DNA of 64,000 nucleotides from Rhodopirellula europaea 6C (GTDB taxonomy: Bacteria > Planctomycetota > Planctomycetia > Pirellulales > Pirellulaceae), in NCBI RefSeq assembly GCF_000338295.1, contig NZ_ANMO01000168.1, positions 1-64,000 of the forward strand. Direction: 5' to 3'. A program made the translations under genes and the position numbers. Below are positions 47,997 to 58,257 of this stretch, one piece after another. The notes under the pieces are model-generated. The model was not told the DNA's origin and did no database searches. It saw only the letters and a list, made by a program, of their open reading frames with translations. Numbering within the stretch: position 1 is the stretch's first letter; every line of letters begins with the position of its first letter.

Positions 47997-48275
47997 GAAA
48001 TGCCGGGTTGCGATGGGAATCCAATGCATTCCACCTGTCGTCGATGCGTTTGACCGGCTGGCAGGCCGCCCCGCCCGACTCGTTCGGCAGAATCCAACCC
48101 TGCAGGGTAAACACTGGCCCATCGCCCAACAACTCTTCCGCCACGGAAATCTGTCCCCATGGAATCCATTCCGGGTCTTGATACGATTGGCCGCTGGATT
48201 GGGCGAAGACCACCGCCCTGCCCTGAACATCTACCCGCTCTGAACATCTAATCGCCTTCTACCCGCGACGAGCCC

Positions 48276-49241
48276 GTGTCACGAACCGCTATCCATGATC
48301 TCGCCGACGGAATGACGTTGGCCCAGCCGTTCCAAGCTGCTGACAAACAACTGCGAGTCAATCGTCAGGGTGGCAAGTACATCCTGCTGAAGTTGTCCGA
48401 CCGATCCGGCACGATCGTCGGAATGATGTGGAACGCGGACGAAACCACCTTCGACACGTTCGACCGCGGGGACTACATCCACTGCACCGGCCGCACCCAA
48501 ATCCACAACGGATCGCTGCAAGTCATCCTGACCGAGATCCAACGCATGGATCCCGCAGAAGTGGACCAAAGTGATTTTGATCGGTTCGACGCGACCCAAG
48601 CCGACAACAACTTCACGCGTCTGAGAGAATTGCTGGCCACGATCTCCCAGCCCGCCCTGCATGCGTTGGCCCAGTCTTACCTGAACGACGAATCGTTCGT
48701 TCAATCGTTTCGACAAGCCGCCGCAGCGGTCTCCAACCATCACGCTTATCCAGGCGGACTGCTCGAACACACCGTCAACATGATGGAATTGGTCCGACTG
48801 ATCTCACCGCGATATGCCAAGGTCGACACGGACCTGTTGTTGATGGGAGCCTTCCTGCACGATCTGGGGAAGATCGACGAACTTCGAGCCAGCGGCGAGA
48901 TCAGCTACACCGATCGGGGGCAACTCGTTGGGCACATCGTCATCGGCGTCCAACGCTTGGGCGAAAAGATCGCGGAAACCGAAGCCACCACCGGCCAAAA
49001 GTTTTCCACCGGACTGCGGCATCAATTGGAACACTTGATCGTCAGTCACCACGGCGTGCTGGAATACGGCAGTCCCAAGATTCCGGTCACGCTCGAAGCG
49101 GTTGCGTTGCATCACATCGACAACCTCGATGCCAAGCTTGCCTCGTACTCTTCGATCATTGATTCCGACATCGCCGCGGATGGTAACTGGACCAACTACA
49201 CCCCATCGATCGGACGCAAACTCTGGAAGGGCGACTCGTGA
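48276..49241 (+). CDS. yhaM: YhaM-like OB-fold/HD 3'-5' exoribonuclease
   Basis: YhaM family proteins are 3'-5' exonucleases (RNA and DNA) with an N-terminal OB-fold and HD domain. The 321-residue protein has an OB-fold at about 10-95 ([18 protein letters not shown]) and an HD domain with [14 protein letters not shown], the HD pair in FLHDLGKI (about 190) and [15 protein letters not shown] 48276 is the start. The last four bases overlap the queC start (GTGA), indicating translational coupling. It is divergent from the kinase at 47996. Confidence 0.92.
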   Translation: MSRTAIHDLADGMTLAQPFQAADKQLRVNRQGGKYILLKLSDRSGTIVGMMWNADETTFDTFDRGDYIHCTGRTQIHNGSLQVILTEIQRMDPAEVDQSDFDRFDATQADNNFTRLRELLATISQPALHALAQSYLNDESFVQSFRQAAAAVSNHHAYPGGLLEHTVNMMELVRLISPRYAKVDTDLLLMGAFLHDLGKIDELRASGEISYTDRGQLVGHIVIGVQRLGEKIAETEATTGQKFSTGLRHQLEHLIVSHHGVLEYGSPKIPVTLEAVALHHIDNLDAKLASYSSIIDSDIAADGNWTNYTPSIGRKLWKGDS

Positions 49242-49975
49242 ATTCGACCTCACAACCTCAATCCAATTCCACCTCGCAAGACGCTGGCAAAGCGGTTGTG
49301 TTGCTGTCCGGTGGACTGGACAGCGCCACCTGCGTCGCCATCGCCCGCGACAAAGGATTCGAAGTCCACGCGATCAGTTTTCGGTACGGCCAACGCCATG
49401 ACGGCGAACTCGACCGCGCGGCGAAGCAAGCCAGTTTGATGGGCGTGGTGTCACACCGCGTGATCGACATCGACTTGGCGCAGCTTGGCGGGTCCGCCCT
49501 GGTGGACTCGTCCATCGCCGTCCCCAAATCGGATCACGTTGACAAAATTGCGGGCGACATTCCGGTGACCTACGTCCCAGCACGCAACACAATCTTTCTG
49601 TCCTACGCCTTAGCGGTTGCAGAAACGTTGGGCTCACGAGACATCTTCATCGGCGTCAACGCGCTCGACTACAGCGGCTACCCGGATTGCCGTCCAGAGT
49701 TCATTGACGCATTTCAAACGATGGCACGCTTGGCCACCAAAGCAGGTGTGGAAGACGCGCACTCGCTCACCATTCACACGCCTCTGTTGCACTGGACGAA
49801 AGCCGAGATCATCCAGCGCGGCATCGAGCTCGGAGTGGACTACTCCCAAACGCTGTCCTGTTACGATCCACAAGGCAGCAGCGACGAGATGCGTCCCTGC
49901 GGCCAATGCGACGCGTGCCTGCTGAGAGCGAAAGGTTTCGCAGAAAACGAAATCGCCGATCCCGCCATCGGCTGA
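49238..49975 (+). CDS. queC: 7-cyano-7-deazaguanine synthase
   Basis: QueC makes preQ0 for queuosine from carboxy-deazaguanine, using ammonia and ATP. The 245-residue protein has the PP-loop [11 protein letters not shown], the substrate region [18 protein letters not shown] and the zinc site [11 protein letters not shown]...[10 protein letters not shown] with four Cys. It starts at GTG 49238, overlapping yhaM. No queD or queE is present in the window. Confidence 0.95.
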   Translation: MNSTSQPQSNSTSQDAGKAVVLLSGGLDSATCVAIARDKGFEVHAISFRYGQRHDGELDRAAKQASLMGVVSHRVIDIDLAQLGGSALVDSSIAVPKSDHVDKIAGDIPVTYVPARNTIFLSYALAVAETLGSRDIFIGVNALDYSGYPDCRPEFIDAFQTMARLATKAGVEDAHSLTIHTPLLHWTKAEIIQRGIELGVDYSQTLSCYDPQGSSDEMRPCGQCDACLLRAKGFAENEIADPAIG

Positions 49976-50039
49976 GACAACGATCCGGTTGATGTGGACT
50001 TGGTTGCGATGACGCTTGGCCGTTGAGGCCTGCCCGACG

Positions 50040-50061
50040 GAACAGTTGAGGACAACTGTTC
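50040..50061. terminator. Perfect hairpin between convergent genes
   Basis: GAACAGTTG (50040-50048) pairs with CAACTGTTC (50053-50061) around AGGA. It lies between the queC stop and the stop at 50087 on the minus strand, so it may end both transcripts. There is no U-tract. Confidence 0.6.
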
Positions 50062-50086
50062 TACTCTCGCACCCCGAAGGGTTAGC

Positions 50087-52168
50087 TCACTTCAGCAGGA
50101 ACCCGTTGAGGTTCCAACCGGTTTCGGTGGTTTCGACAAATCCGAACGCGTTGCGGAAGTACTTCTCGACCTCGCTGAACGCTGGCCATTTGCTGACGTT
50201 CAAACGCTCGATGGGTTCGTCCGCTTTGGGCTCGTCGCCTTCGAGCATTCGCCGGACCAAAGAAGCAAGAACCGAATCACTGTTCTTCAACTCACCTTGG
50301 CGTTGAAGTTCGTACTTCGCTCGCAACGACTGACGCAGACGCACCACGCGTTGAAAAGCCACTTCATCGGCTCCCATCTCGCTGGTCATTTCCAGCAGTT
50401 CTTTGACTTCATCCAGGTCTGCGAGCTTGTCGCCCTGTCCAGTTTGCATTCGCTTCGCGACATCGACCAACCACTCCACGTGGCTACTAAACACCAGGTG
50501 TGGCTTCTTGGAACCCTTGCCCGCAGGGACCATCGCGATGGCCCATGTGTTCAACAGCGGAGTCTGTTGTTCATCGATCTCTTCCTCGAAGCCGAGATCA
50601 TCGAAAAACTCATCATCCAGTTCATCGTCGCCGCTGCCGTGTTTGACTTGCCAAATCTCAATCCCTGGAACCGTGTCGACTTTGAAAACATCCGGTTCGA
50701 CTTCCATCGCTTTGCGAACCGCCGTTCCAATTGCATCCGCATCACGGACTTCGATCGCCACCAAGACGCGTTCCGAATCCACCGTCGCGGGCAACGTGTT
50801 GTCAGTCAGCAACAACAGGTGTTCGGAAAGGTTTGGCAGAACATTGTTCTCAATATCAATTTGCGGCCCTTCCTCGTCGTCGCGGATGCCTTCAATGCTG
50901 GGCCGAAAAATTTCGTTGTCGAAGGCTTCGTCGACCAAAGTCTCCACCGCCCAAAACGCTTCTTCGATCTTCCAGTTCACTCGCGTGAGGCTGGCTGTGT
51001 TCGCGGGAACCCATGCCGGAATCTCATCCAGCGGAGTGTTAGGAAATTGCAGCATCCGAGCCGCCAAACGATAGCGACTGGGTTTGTCGGTCACGGGTGG
51101 AGCATGCACGTAACCACGATGCAGCAAGTCGAACTTGCCCTGACCCACGACCGCGATACCACCGGCCGCTTGCAAGGCATCGAACCCTTGGTTTTCCAAT
51201 AGATTCAAAATGCGAACCTTGTTGCCACGATCCACTTTGGCAACGTCGCGAATGATCCGGCCCATCGTCAACGGTTTAACGAACCATTCAACCTGCGAAC
51301 CTTCCGTTTCGATTTCACTACGCGACAGAGCCTGCTTCCAAACGGTTCGCAGCAAAGGTGCCTTGTCCAAGGAATCTTCGCGGCCATCGTTTGCAATCGC
51401 GTCCAGGATCTCCAACACCACCGAATCACGATCCGATGCGATCACGCGATCTTTGGTGAGCGAGACAACAACTTGTTCGATCTTCAGTTGCCCAGGTCGC
51501 GTCTTTGGTCGGTAAACGCGAACGGTCTCGCCCGCATGAGTGACATCGGTGCGGGTTGCGCCGTCGGCTTTCAGATCTTGATCAACTCGCTTCAAGACAT
51601 CTTCCGCTTCCGCGTGCTTTCCGCGAATGTCGGCCACAACACAAACCGAAGAAGGTCGACGGTTGTCGTTTTCAAAGGGCAACCAAACCGCAATCACTTC
51701 TCCAGTCGCGATCTCGTACAGTTCTTTTGGACGCAAGCCGACCTTGTCGCCGAGCTTTTCCCACACGGCACCTTGGCTGCCAAAATTGGCATCGATCAAT
51801 GGCTTCATCGAAGGGTCATCCGTGATGCCAGACAGTGTTGTCTTCTTCCACGAATCACACAGCACAGTCAGGTTGGGAATACGCACCACGCCGGCCGCTG
51901 TATCGGGCAACAACTTCAACGCCGTCATCAAAACTGGTTTGGCATCGCCCTGCTCTGCTCCAGCTTTCTTTGCGGGCCCAGCTTCCTTTGCGGGTGCCGC
52001 ATCTTGAGCGACCAAATGTGATCCAATCAAACACACGGCCAGAACGGCTGTCATCACATGGAGCACCGCGACGCGGCGAGCCTGTGTTCGACCGTCGAAG
52101 TTGGAAAAATATATTCGCGTGGGATTGATCACTCGTTTGTCCGCCACTTGCACCCGTTGAAAATTCAT
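50087..52168 (-). CDS. Large secreted protein of unknown function
   Basis: The frame from ATG 52168 is 693 residues; the first conserved-looking part is MTAVLAVCLIGSHLVAQD, a signal peptide beginning at 52054 (655 residues), so the start is uncertain. The mature part is a mixed alpha/beta protein with repeated acidic stretches (DDELDDEFFDDLGFEEE) and several LLTDNTLPATV-like blocks. I do not recognise the family, although planctomycetes carry long secreted proteins like this. There is no membrane helix after the signal peptide. Confidence 0.72.
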   Translation of the reverse strand: MNFQRVQVADKRVINPTRIYFSNFDGRTQARRVAVLHVMTAVLAVCLIGSHLVAQDAAPAKEAGPAKKAGAEQGDAKPVLMTALKLLPDTAAGVVRIPNLTVLCDSWKKTTLSGITDDPSMKPLIDANFGSQGAVWEKLGDKVGLRPKELYEIATGEVIAVWLPFENDNRRPSSVCVVADIRGKHAEAEDVLKRVDQDLKADGATRTDVTHAGETVRVYRPKTRPGQLKIEQVVVSLTKDRVIASDRDSVVLEILDAIANDGREDSLDKAPLLRTVWKQALSRSEIETEGSQVEWFVKPLTMGRIIRDVAKVDRGNKVRILNLLENQGFDALQAAGGIAVVGQGKFDLLHRGYVHAPPVTDKPSRYRLAARMLQFPNTPLDEIPAWVPANTASLTRVNWKIEEAFWAVETLVDEAFDNEIFRPSIEGIRDDEEGPQIDIENNVLPNLSEHLLLLTDNTLPATVDSERVLVAIEVRDADAIGTAVRKAMEVEPDVFKVDTVPGIEIWQVKHGSGDDELDDEFFDDLGFEEEIDEQQTPLLNTWAIAMVPAGKGSKKPHLVFSSHVEWLVDVAKRMQTGQGDKLADLDEVKELLEMTSEMGADEVAFQRVVRLRQSLRAKYELQRQGELKNSDSVLASLVRRMLEGDEPKADEPIERLNVSKWPAFSEVEKYFRNAFGFVETTETGWNLNGFLLK

Positions 52169-52318
52169 TCAAGATCCGTCTGAAATCATCGGAATCCATC
52201 CGAGCCCGCGTCTCTGCGCGACTGGCTCAGCCGGCCGATATCGTAAACCCTTCCATTTCGGGCCGAAATGCCGATGTCACCATCCATCGCCTGATTTGTG
52301 CCCTTGCAAGAGACCAAA

Positions 52319-53755
52319 ATGACCGAAACGCAGGAAACTCCGTACCAAAACCCCCTGATTGAGCGTTACGCGTCACGAGAAATGGCGTTTCACTGGGGCC
52401 CCCAGCGGCGATTCGCATCCTGGCGAAAGGTCTGGATTGCACTCGCGGAGGCCGAACAAGAACTCGGAATCGCGATCACCGATGCCCAAATCGAACAGCT
52501 GAAGTCGTTCGAAAATAATTTAAATCTGGATGCGGCGGCCAAATACGAACGCGAACTTCGCCACGATGTGATGGCTCATGTGCACGCATACGGGGACCAA
52601 TGCCCGGACGCCCGTGGGATCATCCACCTCGGCGCGACCAGTTGCTTTGTGACCGACAACGCCGACCTGCTGCTAATTCGCGAAGCTCTTGAGCTCACGG
52701 CCAAACGCTTGGCGGCCACGATCGACCAAATGGCAAAATTCGCTGCCGAGCACCGCGACCTGCCCTGCCTCGCCTTCACCCACTTTCAACCGGCTCAGCC
52801 CACCACGGTCGGAAAGCGAGCATGCTTGTGGATCTACGACCTGGTTCTTGATCTCGAAGCGATCGAACATCGTCTCGAAACGCTGCGAGCCCGCTCGGCC
52901 AAGGGCACCACGGGAACCCAAGCCAGCTTCCTCGAGTTGTTCTCTGGCGATCAAGACAAAGTTCGAGCTCTCGAAAAACGTATCGCAGAAAAGCTCTCGT
53001 TCGATTCTGTCTACGCCGTCACCGGACAAACCTACCCTCGCAAAGTCGACGCTCAATTGCTCGACGCCCTGTCCGGAATCGGGCAAAGCCTGCACAAGAT
53101 CGCCACCGACATCCGCTTGCTAGCCGGCCGCAAAGAAGTCGAAGAGCCGTTTGAGAAGAAGCAAATCGGCAGCTCGGCGATGGCCTACAAACGCAACCCG
53201 ATGCGGAGCGAGCGAATCTGCGCTCTCGGTCGGTTTGTCATGAGCCTGCAAAGCAGCCCCGCGATGACCGCGGCGACTCAGTGGATGGAACGTACGCTCG
53301 ACGACAGCGCCAACCGCCGCTTGGTCATCCCGCAAGCGTTCTTGGCGATCGACGCGGCACTCGTGTTGATGCAAAACGTTGCCGACGGGATGGTCGTCTA
53401 CCCAGCCACGATCGCGAAAAACTTGGGCGCCGAACTGCCGTTCATGGCGACCGAGAACATCTTGATGCAAGCGGTCGCTGCGGGCGGTGACCGTCAAGAT
53501 TTGCACGAGCAAATTCGCGTGCACAGCCAAGCCGCGGCACTGGAAGTCAAACAGAACGCTGGCGACAACGATCTGCTGGAACGTCTCAAAGGCGACGAGA
53601 ACTTCGCCGGCATCGACTTGGAAGCTGCGATTGATCCGCACGCTTACGTGGGGCGAGCTCCCCAACAGGTCGACGAGTTCATGGAAGCGATCATTGCTCC
53701 CATCCGCCAGCGATACTCTGGCAGCGACAGCTTGAGCGTCGAAGTCACAGTCTGA
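52319..53755 (+). CDS. purB: Adenylosuccinate lyase
   Basis: PurB cleaves SAICAR and adenylosuccinate in purine synthesis. The 478-residue protein has [17 protein letters not shown] (catalytic His region), [30 protein letters not shown] and the fumarase-superfamily signature [16 protein letters not shown]. The longer length with YKRNPMRSE resembles the eukaryote-type enzyme more than the short bacterial one. It starts at ATG 52319; a GTG at 52298 is seven codons upstream. Confidence 0.95.
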   Translation: MTETQETPYQNPLIERYASREMAFHWGPQRRFASWRKVWIALAEAEQELGIAITDAQIEQLKSFENNLNLDAAAKYERELRHDVMAHVHAYGDQCPDARGIIHLGATSCFVTDNADLLLIREALELTAKRLAATIDQMAKFAAEHRDLPCLAFTHFQPAQPTTVGKRACLWIYDLVLDLEAIEHRLETLRARSAKGTTGTQASFLELFSGDQDKVRALEKRIAEKLSFDSVYAVTGQTYPRKVDAQLLDALSGIGQSLHKIATDIRLLAGRKEVEEPFEKKQIGSSAMAYKRNPMRSERICALGRFVMSLQSSPAMTAATQWMERTLDDSANRRLVIPQAFLAIDAALVLMQNVADGMVVYPATIAKNLGAELPFMATENILMQAVAAGGDRQDLHEQIRVHSQAAALEVKQNAGDNDLLERLKGDENFAGIDLEAAIDPHAYVGRAPQQVDEFMEAIIAPIRQRYSGSDSLSVEVTV

Positions 53756-53785
53756 TTTCAACGAGCAACTGCCTGTCAACGCAAA

Positions 53786-53818
53786 GATCTCGCCGGTTCG
53801 CATGGCACCGGCGAGATC
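53786..53818. terminator. Perfect hairpin between purB and porin gene
   Basis: GATCTCGCCGGT (53786-53797) pairs with ACCGGCGAGATC (53807-53818) around a 9-nt loop. It lies between convergent stops at 53755 and 53846, where a bidirectional terminator is expected; neither side has a long U-tract. Confidence 0.7.
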
Positions 53819-53845
53819 AAGCTTCTCTCTTGAATAGTCCGTTTC

Positions 53846-55177
53846 TTAGAACAAGAAGATCGTGTCGATACCGAACGTGGTTTGTTCGTCTTCGTCGTTT
53901 TCCAAGATACCGGTCACGTCGGCTCCGTCTGCCCAATCCCAGCGAATTTCGGGACGGATCAAGACGTTGGCGTGCGGTTTGACGTTGGCACCCAAGGTCA
54001 ACGCGTAGACGTCAACGTTGCCACCATCGAACACACCCGCGTCGGCGTCATACCACTCAAAGCGGCTGCCCAAGGCCAAACAATCGCTGACCGTGTAGAT
54101 CAGGTAGTTGTTCAGACCGTAGGTCTCTTTGAAGTTGCCACCGTTGCCGTCTTCGGCGTCCAAGTAATCTGACTGCAGGACATACTGCAGTTGATCGGTC
54201 AACGCGATGTCGGTGACGATCGAGTGCATGTAGCCTTGCGATGTGGTGCCGGCTGGCTCATCTGCAAAACGTCCCGCAACCGTTGCGTAGGTCACGGTGA
54301 CGTCGTCACTCATGGCCAACGAAACACCGCCCAAGAACGAGTCGCCGTTGTCTTCGAATCCGCTGTCCCAGCCCAAGGTGTAACCACCGTAGAGAGTCAG
54401 GTCTTCGCCAGCGTTGTAAGTCGCCAATGCACCGGTGTGGGTGAAGGGCTCGCTGTTGTACATCGTGTAAGCGTGGCTGTAGAAGAAGTTGTCTGGAGCG
54501 GCAACGACTTCGTAACCAATGATCGTGAAGAAGCGGCCAAACTTCACCGACAGGTCTCCGTAGCCCACTTCGCCGTAGACCTGTGGCAACGCACTGCCAT
54601 ACTCGCCGCGATCCCAACCGGTGTCCCAGTGACCATTGTCGATGCCGAACGCTTGCGTGTCCTGAGCATCGATGCCGTAGACGTAGTCAATGCGTCCGCC
54701 GAAATCGAACCCGTCCGAGGTGTCGATCGCTTTTTCGGCGTAGAACCAAGCTTGATGCAAGTTGGCTTCGTCGGGGCGGTTGTTGAACAAAGGCAACGCT
54801 TTGCTGTGGTAGCCCATTTGAACCCAGCCGCCGACGGTGTAGCCACAGGCTTCGCCGAACAGGGTGAACGGATCGCCGAGATCGCAATCGAACATGCCGC
54901 AGCCACCATCGTCGAACAGGCCGCCTCCCATGTCCCCACAACCACCATCGCAGGTCAGTTCGCCGCAACCACATTCCATTTCGGGAAACGTGTCACACGA
55001 TTCATCACAACTGGCGTTGAAGTGCCCCACGGGGACAACTTCGGACTGACTGGTGGCCATTCCACCTTGATAGCTTGCGTCAGCCACGAATCGGTCGGCG
55101 GCAGAAACGCCATTGAGGCTTCCCAATCCAACCAAGCCACCGAGGGCCAACCACAAAGCAGCTCGTTTCGATTTCAT
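53846..55177 (-). CDS. Outer-membrane porin (BBP2-like), paralogue 1
   Basis: The 443-residue protein has a signal peptide (LWLALGGLVGLGSLNGVSA), a region with about nine Cys (residues about 55-115), and a beta-barrel of the planctomycete BBP2/OmpL-like porin type. Barrel marks are GGWVQMGYHSKALPLF, FFYSHAYTMYNSEPFTHTG, YGGYTLGWDSGFEDNGD and a terminal aromatic strand TFGIDTIFLF. Most barrel segments match the next gene. The cysteine-rich part could cross-link to the proteinaceous cell wall, an inference. Confidence 0.85.
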   Translation of the reverse strand: MKSKRAALWLALGGLVGLGSLNGVSAADRFVADASYQGGMATSQSEVVPVGHFNASCDESCDTFPEMECGCGELTCDGGCGDMGGGLFDDGGCGMFDCDLGDPFTLFGEACGYTVGGWVQMGYHSKALPLFNNRPDEANLHQAWFYAEKAIDTSDGFDFGGRIDYVYGIDAQDTQAFGIDNGHWDTGWDRGEYGSALPQVYGEVGYGDLSVKFGRFFTIIGYEVVAAPDNFFYSHAYTMYNSEPFTHTGALATYNAGEDLTLYGGYTLGWDSGFEDNGDSFLGGVSLAMSDDVTVTYATVAGRFADEPAGTTSQGYMHSIVTDIALTDQLQYVLQSDYLDAEDGNGGNFKETYGLNNYLIYTVSDCLALGSRFEWYDADAGVFDGGNVDVYALTLGANVKPHANVLIRPEIRWDWADGADVTGILENDEDEQTTFGIDTIFLF

Positions 55178-55531
55178 CTTGCTCGTCCCTGATCGATTTC
55201 AAATGGATTCGCCGCGTCCACAGTGACTGCCACCTTCCATGGCAGCAAACCAGTCAACCGTGTCGACCGCCAAGTAGAGGCGATTCCTTGCTGGGATGTA
55301 TCGTCGCCGCGGCGCGTTGTAATTGAGACCAACGCCATAGAAACCCCAACCCGAATCACCGGAAAATCCGGCCCCGCGTTAAACTTTGCGGGTTAGGAGG
55401 TTGATCCGGCGAGTCTGAAGCCGTCGGTCATGCTCTTTGAAATCTTGAACGCAAACGAAAAAAAGCCGGCTCATCGCATTTCTGCGGTGAACCGGCCTCT
55501 TGGATCTCACGAAATCTTCGTTCGGGGCAGC
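55178..55531. other. Intergenic region between porin paralogues
   Basis: These 354 bases hold the terminator of the second porin (55458-55496) and presumably the promoter of the first, whose start is 55177. I find no other gene or repeat. Confidence 0.5.
55458..55496 (-). terminator. Rho-independent terminator of porin 2
   Basis: Read on the minus strand, a 14-bp stem (55483-55496 with 55465-55478, two mismatched pairs), a 4-nt loop and seven U end the porin at 55532-56890. The stem core is GCCGG/CCGGC. Confidence 0.92.
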
Positions 55532-56890
55532 TTAGAAGGTGAAGATCGTATCGAAACCGAAGGTGGTTTGATCGTCGTCATCATTTTCCAAGATTCCGGT
55601 GGTGTCGCCATCGACCCAGTCCCAACGAACTTCGGGACGAATCAAGACGTTGGCGTGAGGACGGTAGTTGATACCGGTCGTCAGAGCGTAAACGTCGCTC
55701 CCGGTGTTGTTGCCGTCATCGAAGACGCCTTCGTTTTGGTACCACTCGAAGCGGCCACCCAAGGACAAGCAGTCATTGATGTTGTAGATCAAGTACTGGT
55801 TGATGCCGAACGTGTCGCGAACGGTTGCACCAGCAGCATCTTCGCTATCCAGTACGTCCGACTGAATGATGTACTGCAAGTTGTCGCTCACAGCGTAATC
55901 AGCAACGATCGAGTGCATGTATCCTCGTTCGGCTCCGCCAGCAACGCCTTGACGCTCGTTGAATCGACCAACGGTCGTGGCGTAGGTCAGGGTCAAGTCA
56001 TCCGTCAAACCAGCCGAGAAACCACCGAGGTAGCTGTCGCCGTTGTCTTCAAAACCGCTGTCCCAACCCACCGTGTATCCACCGAATACGCTCAGGTCAT
56101 CCGAAACGTCGTACGTTGCCAAAGCACCGGTGTGGGTGAAGGGCTCGCTGTTGTACATCGTGTAAGCGTGGCTGTAGAAGAAGTTGTCCGGAGCGGCAAC
56201 GACTTCAAAACCAATGGTCGTGAAAAATTTACCCACTTTGACCGACAGGTCGCCGTAGCCCATTTCAGTATACAACTGAGGGATTGCGTGACCGTAGTCG
56301 CCGCCGTTGTCCCAGTCGTTGTCCCAGTGACCGTTGTCGATTCCGAACGCTTGCGTGTCGGGTCCGTCGGTACCGTAGACGTAATCAATACGTCCACCGA
56401 TGTCGAATCCACACGAAGTGTCGATGGCTTTTTCAGCGTACAACCATGCTTGTTGCAACTGAACGTTGTCGGGACGGCTGTTGAACAAAGGCAATGCCTT
56501 TGTGTGGTAGCCGATCGACGCCCATCCGCCGACTTCGATGCCGCAGACGTCGCCGAACAGTGTGTAAGGGTCGTCCAAGCAGCAGTCGCCCATACCGGGC
56601 AAGCAGCTTCCGAGGCCACCGCCGCAGAGCGAATCACAACCGCTGTCGCAGCCTGAGTCGCATCCACAATCACCCAAGCAACCAATGGTTTCGCAACCGC
56701 AAGTCACTTCGTTCTCGCAACCGGTGTCGCAGCCGCCAACAGGCTCACAACCACACACGGGCTCACCACAATCGCAAAGCGATGAGGTGCAAGAGACCAA
56801 TCCAATATCATTTGCTGAAGCGCCGGTCAGGTTCGTGGCATTAACGCCGCATGCAACCGCTGCGATCAGAGCTAGTTTACTAAGCTTCAT
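55532..56890 (-). CDS. Outer-membrane porin (BBP2-like), paralogue 2
   Basis: The 452-residue paralogue has a signal peptide (KLSKLALIAAVACGVNA), a 90-residue Cys-rich stretch with about 19 Cys (repeats of CDSGCDSGCDS), and a barrel very like paralogue 1: GYHTKALPLFNSRPDN, FFYSHAYTMYNSEPFTHTG, YTVGWDSGFEDNGD and the terminal TFGFDTIFTF. ATG 56890 has GGAGA upstream; the longer frame is unconserved. The barrel likely passes small solutes, and the Cys-rich part probably forms disulphides outside the membrane. Confidence 0.85.
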   Translation of the reverse strand: MKLSKLALIAAVACGVNATNLTGASANDIGLVSCTSSLCDCGEPVCGCEPVGGCDTGCENEVTCGCETIGCLGDCGCDSGCDSGCDSLCGGGLGSCLPGMGDCCLDDPYTLFGDVCGIEVGGWASIGYHTKALPLFNSRPDNVQLQQAWLYAEKAIDTSCGFDIGGRIDYVYGTDGPDTQAFGIDNGHWDNDWDNGGDYGHAIPQLYTEMGYGDLSVKVGKFFTTIGFEVVAAPDNFFYSHAYTMYNSEPFTHTGALATYDVSDDLSVFGGYTVGWDSGFEDNGDSYLGGFSAGLTDDLTLTYATTVGRFNERQGVAGGAERGYMHSIVADYAVSDNLQYIIQSDVLDSEDAAGATVRDTFGINQYLIYNINDCLSLGGRFEWYQNEGVFDDGNNTGSDVYALTTGINYRPHANVLIRPEVRWDWVDGDTTGILENDDDDQTTFGFDTIFTF

Positions 56891-57456
56891 TGCTTTCTCC
56901 GTTGATATCCCAATCCAATTGGGTCGTTTCGTGTCACCAAGATTCAAAATGGATGCTGTTCGAACGGGAAGCTGTGCCCCCACAATTAGGGAGGGCCGAT
57001 CTCTCGCTCTCAACGATGAAACAAACGCAGTCCATCGCTCTTTCAACGCACACGCTGCCTGCCGCCGATGGCACATCGAAACTTTCAGGCAATCGCTTCG
57101 GAATTCGAATCAATCACCTCGAGAAATTTCGAGTGAGTTGAAAGCAATCCATCATGTCGTCGGGAGAATTCATCGGTGGGTTAGCGGGATCTGTCCTCAA
57201 CCGGTGCACAAAACGACTTAGAAACCGCCCGCGAGGTGCGCAACGCGCCTATTGATCCTCATCTGCGGGTCGCTCTCAACGTTCCAGCTGGGCAAACTTT
57301 GACGCTTCCCACTCCGAACACGCCCCGCATCTGAAAATCCTGCTTTCAATAAAACGTTCCACCCGCTATCCTGCGGGGCTTCTCCCTGAAACCAGGGATT
57401 TTGACCGTCTCAAACCACATTCATGACAATCACCGCGAGCGGTGGCGGAGAATCAG
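56891..57456. other. Divergent intergenic region with possible rpmB promoter
   Basis: These 566 bases separate the porin and rpmB starts. A possible promoter for rpmB is TTTCAA (57344-57349), 17 bases, TATCCT (57367-57372). After it lies TCCCTG (57383-57388) paired with CAGGGA (57393-57398) before TTTT, a small leader hairpin. ORFs crossing the region overlap the porin antisense and lack family features. Confidence 0.4.
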
Positions 57457-57729
57457 ATGGCACGACAGTGCGAAGCGTGCGGCAAAAAAGTCCAAATGGG
57501 CAACCGTATCGAAACCCGGGGTAAAGCGAAGTACTTGGGCGGTGTCGGTACCAAGATCACCGGCTGTACCCGCCGTAAATTTGTCCCCAACTTGCAAAAA
57601 GTTCACGTGACATTGCCAAACGGCACCAATAAATCGATGCGAGTTTGCACGCAGTGCATCCGCAGCGGTGTCGTTCGCAAAACGGTGAAAACCAAACCAT
57701 TTGACGTCAGCGGCAGCAAAAAGTCCTGA
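57457..57729 (+). CDS. rpmB: Ribosomal protein L28, zinc-binding form
   Basis: This 90-residue 50S protein has MARQCEACGKKVQMGN and the late pair VCTQCIRSG, giving two CxxC-type pairs that suit a zinc ribbon. The central RKFVPNLQKVHV is the conserved L28 core. ATG 57457 is set by GGAG seven bases upstream; an in-frame ATG at 57442 is less likely. It overlaps gatC by one base (TGATG). Confidence 0.95.
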   Translation: MARQCEACGKKVQMGNRIETRGKAKYLGGVGTKITGCTRRKFVPNLQKVHVTLPNGTNKSMRVCTQCIRSGVVRKTVKTKPFDVSGSKKS

Positions 57730-58052
57730 TGTCCAGTTCCGGCAACGGCAGCGGTGGTTCGGTCGACATCCAAAAATTGGCTCGACTGGCTCGACTTCAG
57801 CTTACGGAGCAGGAGCAAACCGATTTTGGTCCGCAAATCACGGACATCCTCGGTTTCGTTGAACAATTGTCCGAACTCGACACCTCCGGTGTCGAGCCGA
57901 TGACGAGTGCGCTGGACGTCGAAAACTGCTTCCGCGACGACGCTCCCGACCAAAGCCTGTCATCCAAAGCGGCGACACGCACGGCTCCCGCCTCTCAAGA
58001 CGGCACGTTTTTGGTACCACCAGTCCTGGGAAACACTTCTTCCAAGAAGTGA
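57729..58052 (+). CDS. gatC: Asp/Glu-tRNA amidotransferase subunit C
   Basis: GatC stabilises the GatCAB complex that converts Asp-tRNA-Asn or Glu-tRNA-Gln by transamidation. The 107-residue protein has VDIQKLARLARLQLTEQE, FVEQLSELDTSGVEPMT and RDDAPDQSL, all conserved. ATG 57729 overlaps the rpmB stop by one base. gatA is not immediately downstream; the next gene is on the other strand. Confidence 0.94.
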   Translation: MSSSGNGSGGSVDIQKLARLARLQLTEQEQTDFGPQITDILGFVEQLSELDTSGVEPMTSALDVENCFRDDAPDQSLSSKAATRTAPASQDGTFLVPPVLGNTSSKK

Positions 58053-58257
58053 AGCGTCACGAGTAGGACTCCCGACAAAGATTCGATCCCAGAACCCTGC
58101 GAGTGCCGGGCGGAAACCACCGCTGCCAATCGATACGCAAGCACTTTCATCAGAAAGCCTTGCAAATGAGAGAGACGCGCGGATATCAAAAAATCCGGCT
58201 CAGCTACCAACTAAACGGAACGACGCTCGGACGGCCATTGGATACGAACCCAACCGG

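Noticed and set aside
56685-57221. A 178-residue plus-strand ORF upstream of rpmB
   Set aside because: Its first part is antisense to the Cys-rich porin region, and it has no family features or ribosome site.
58053-58257. A tRNA gene, from a TTCGATCCC-like string downstream of gatC
   Set aside because: No acceptor or D-arm pairing could be built around it.
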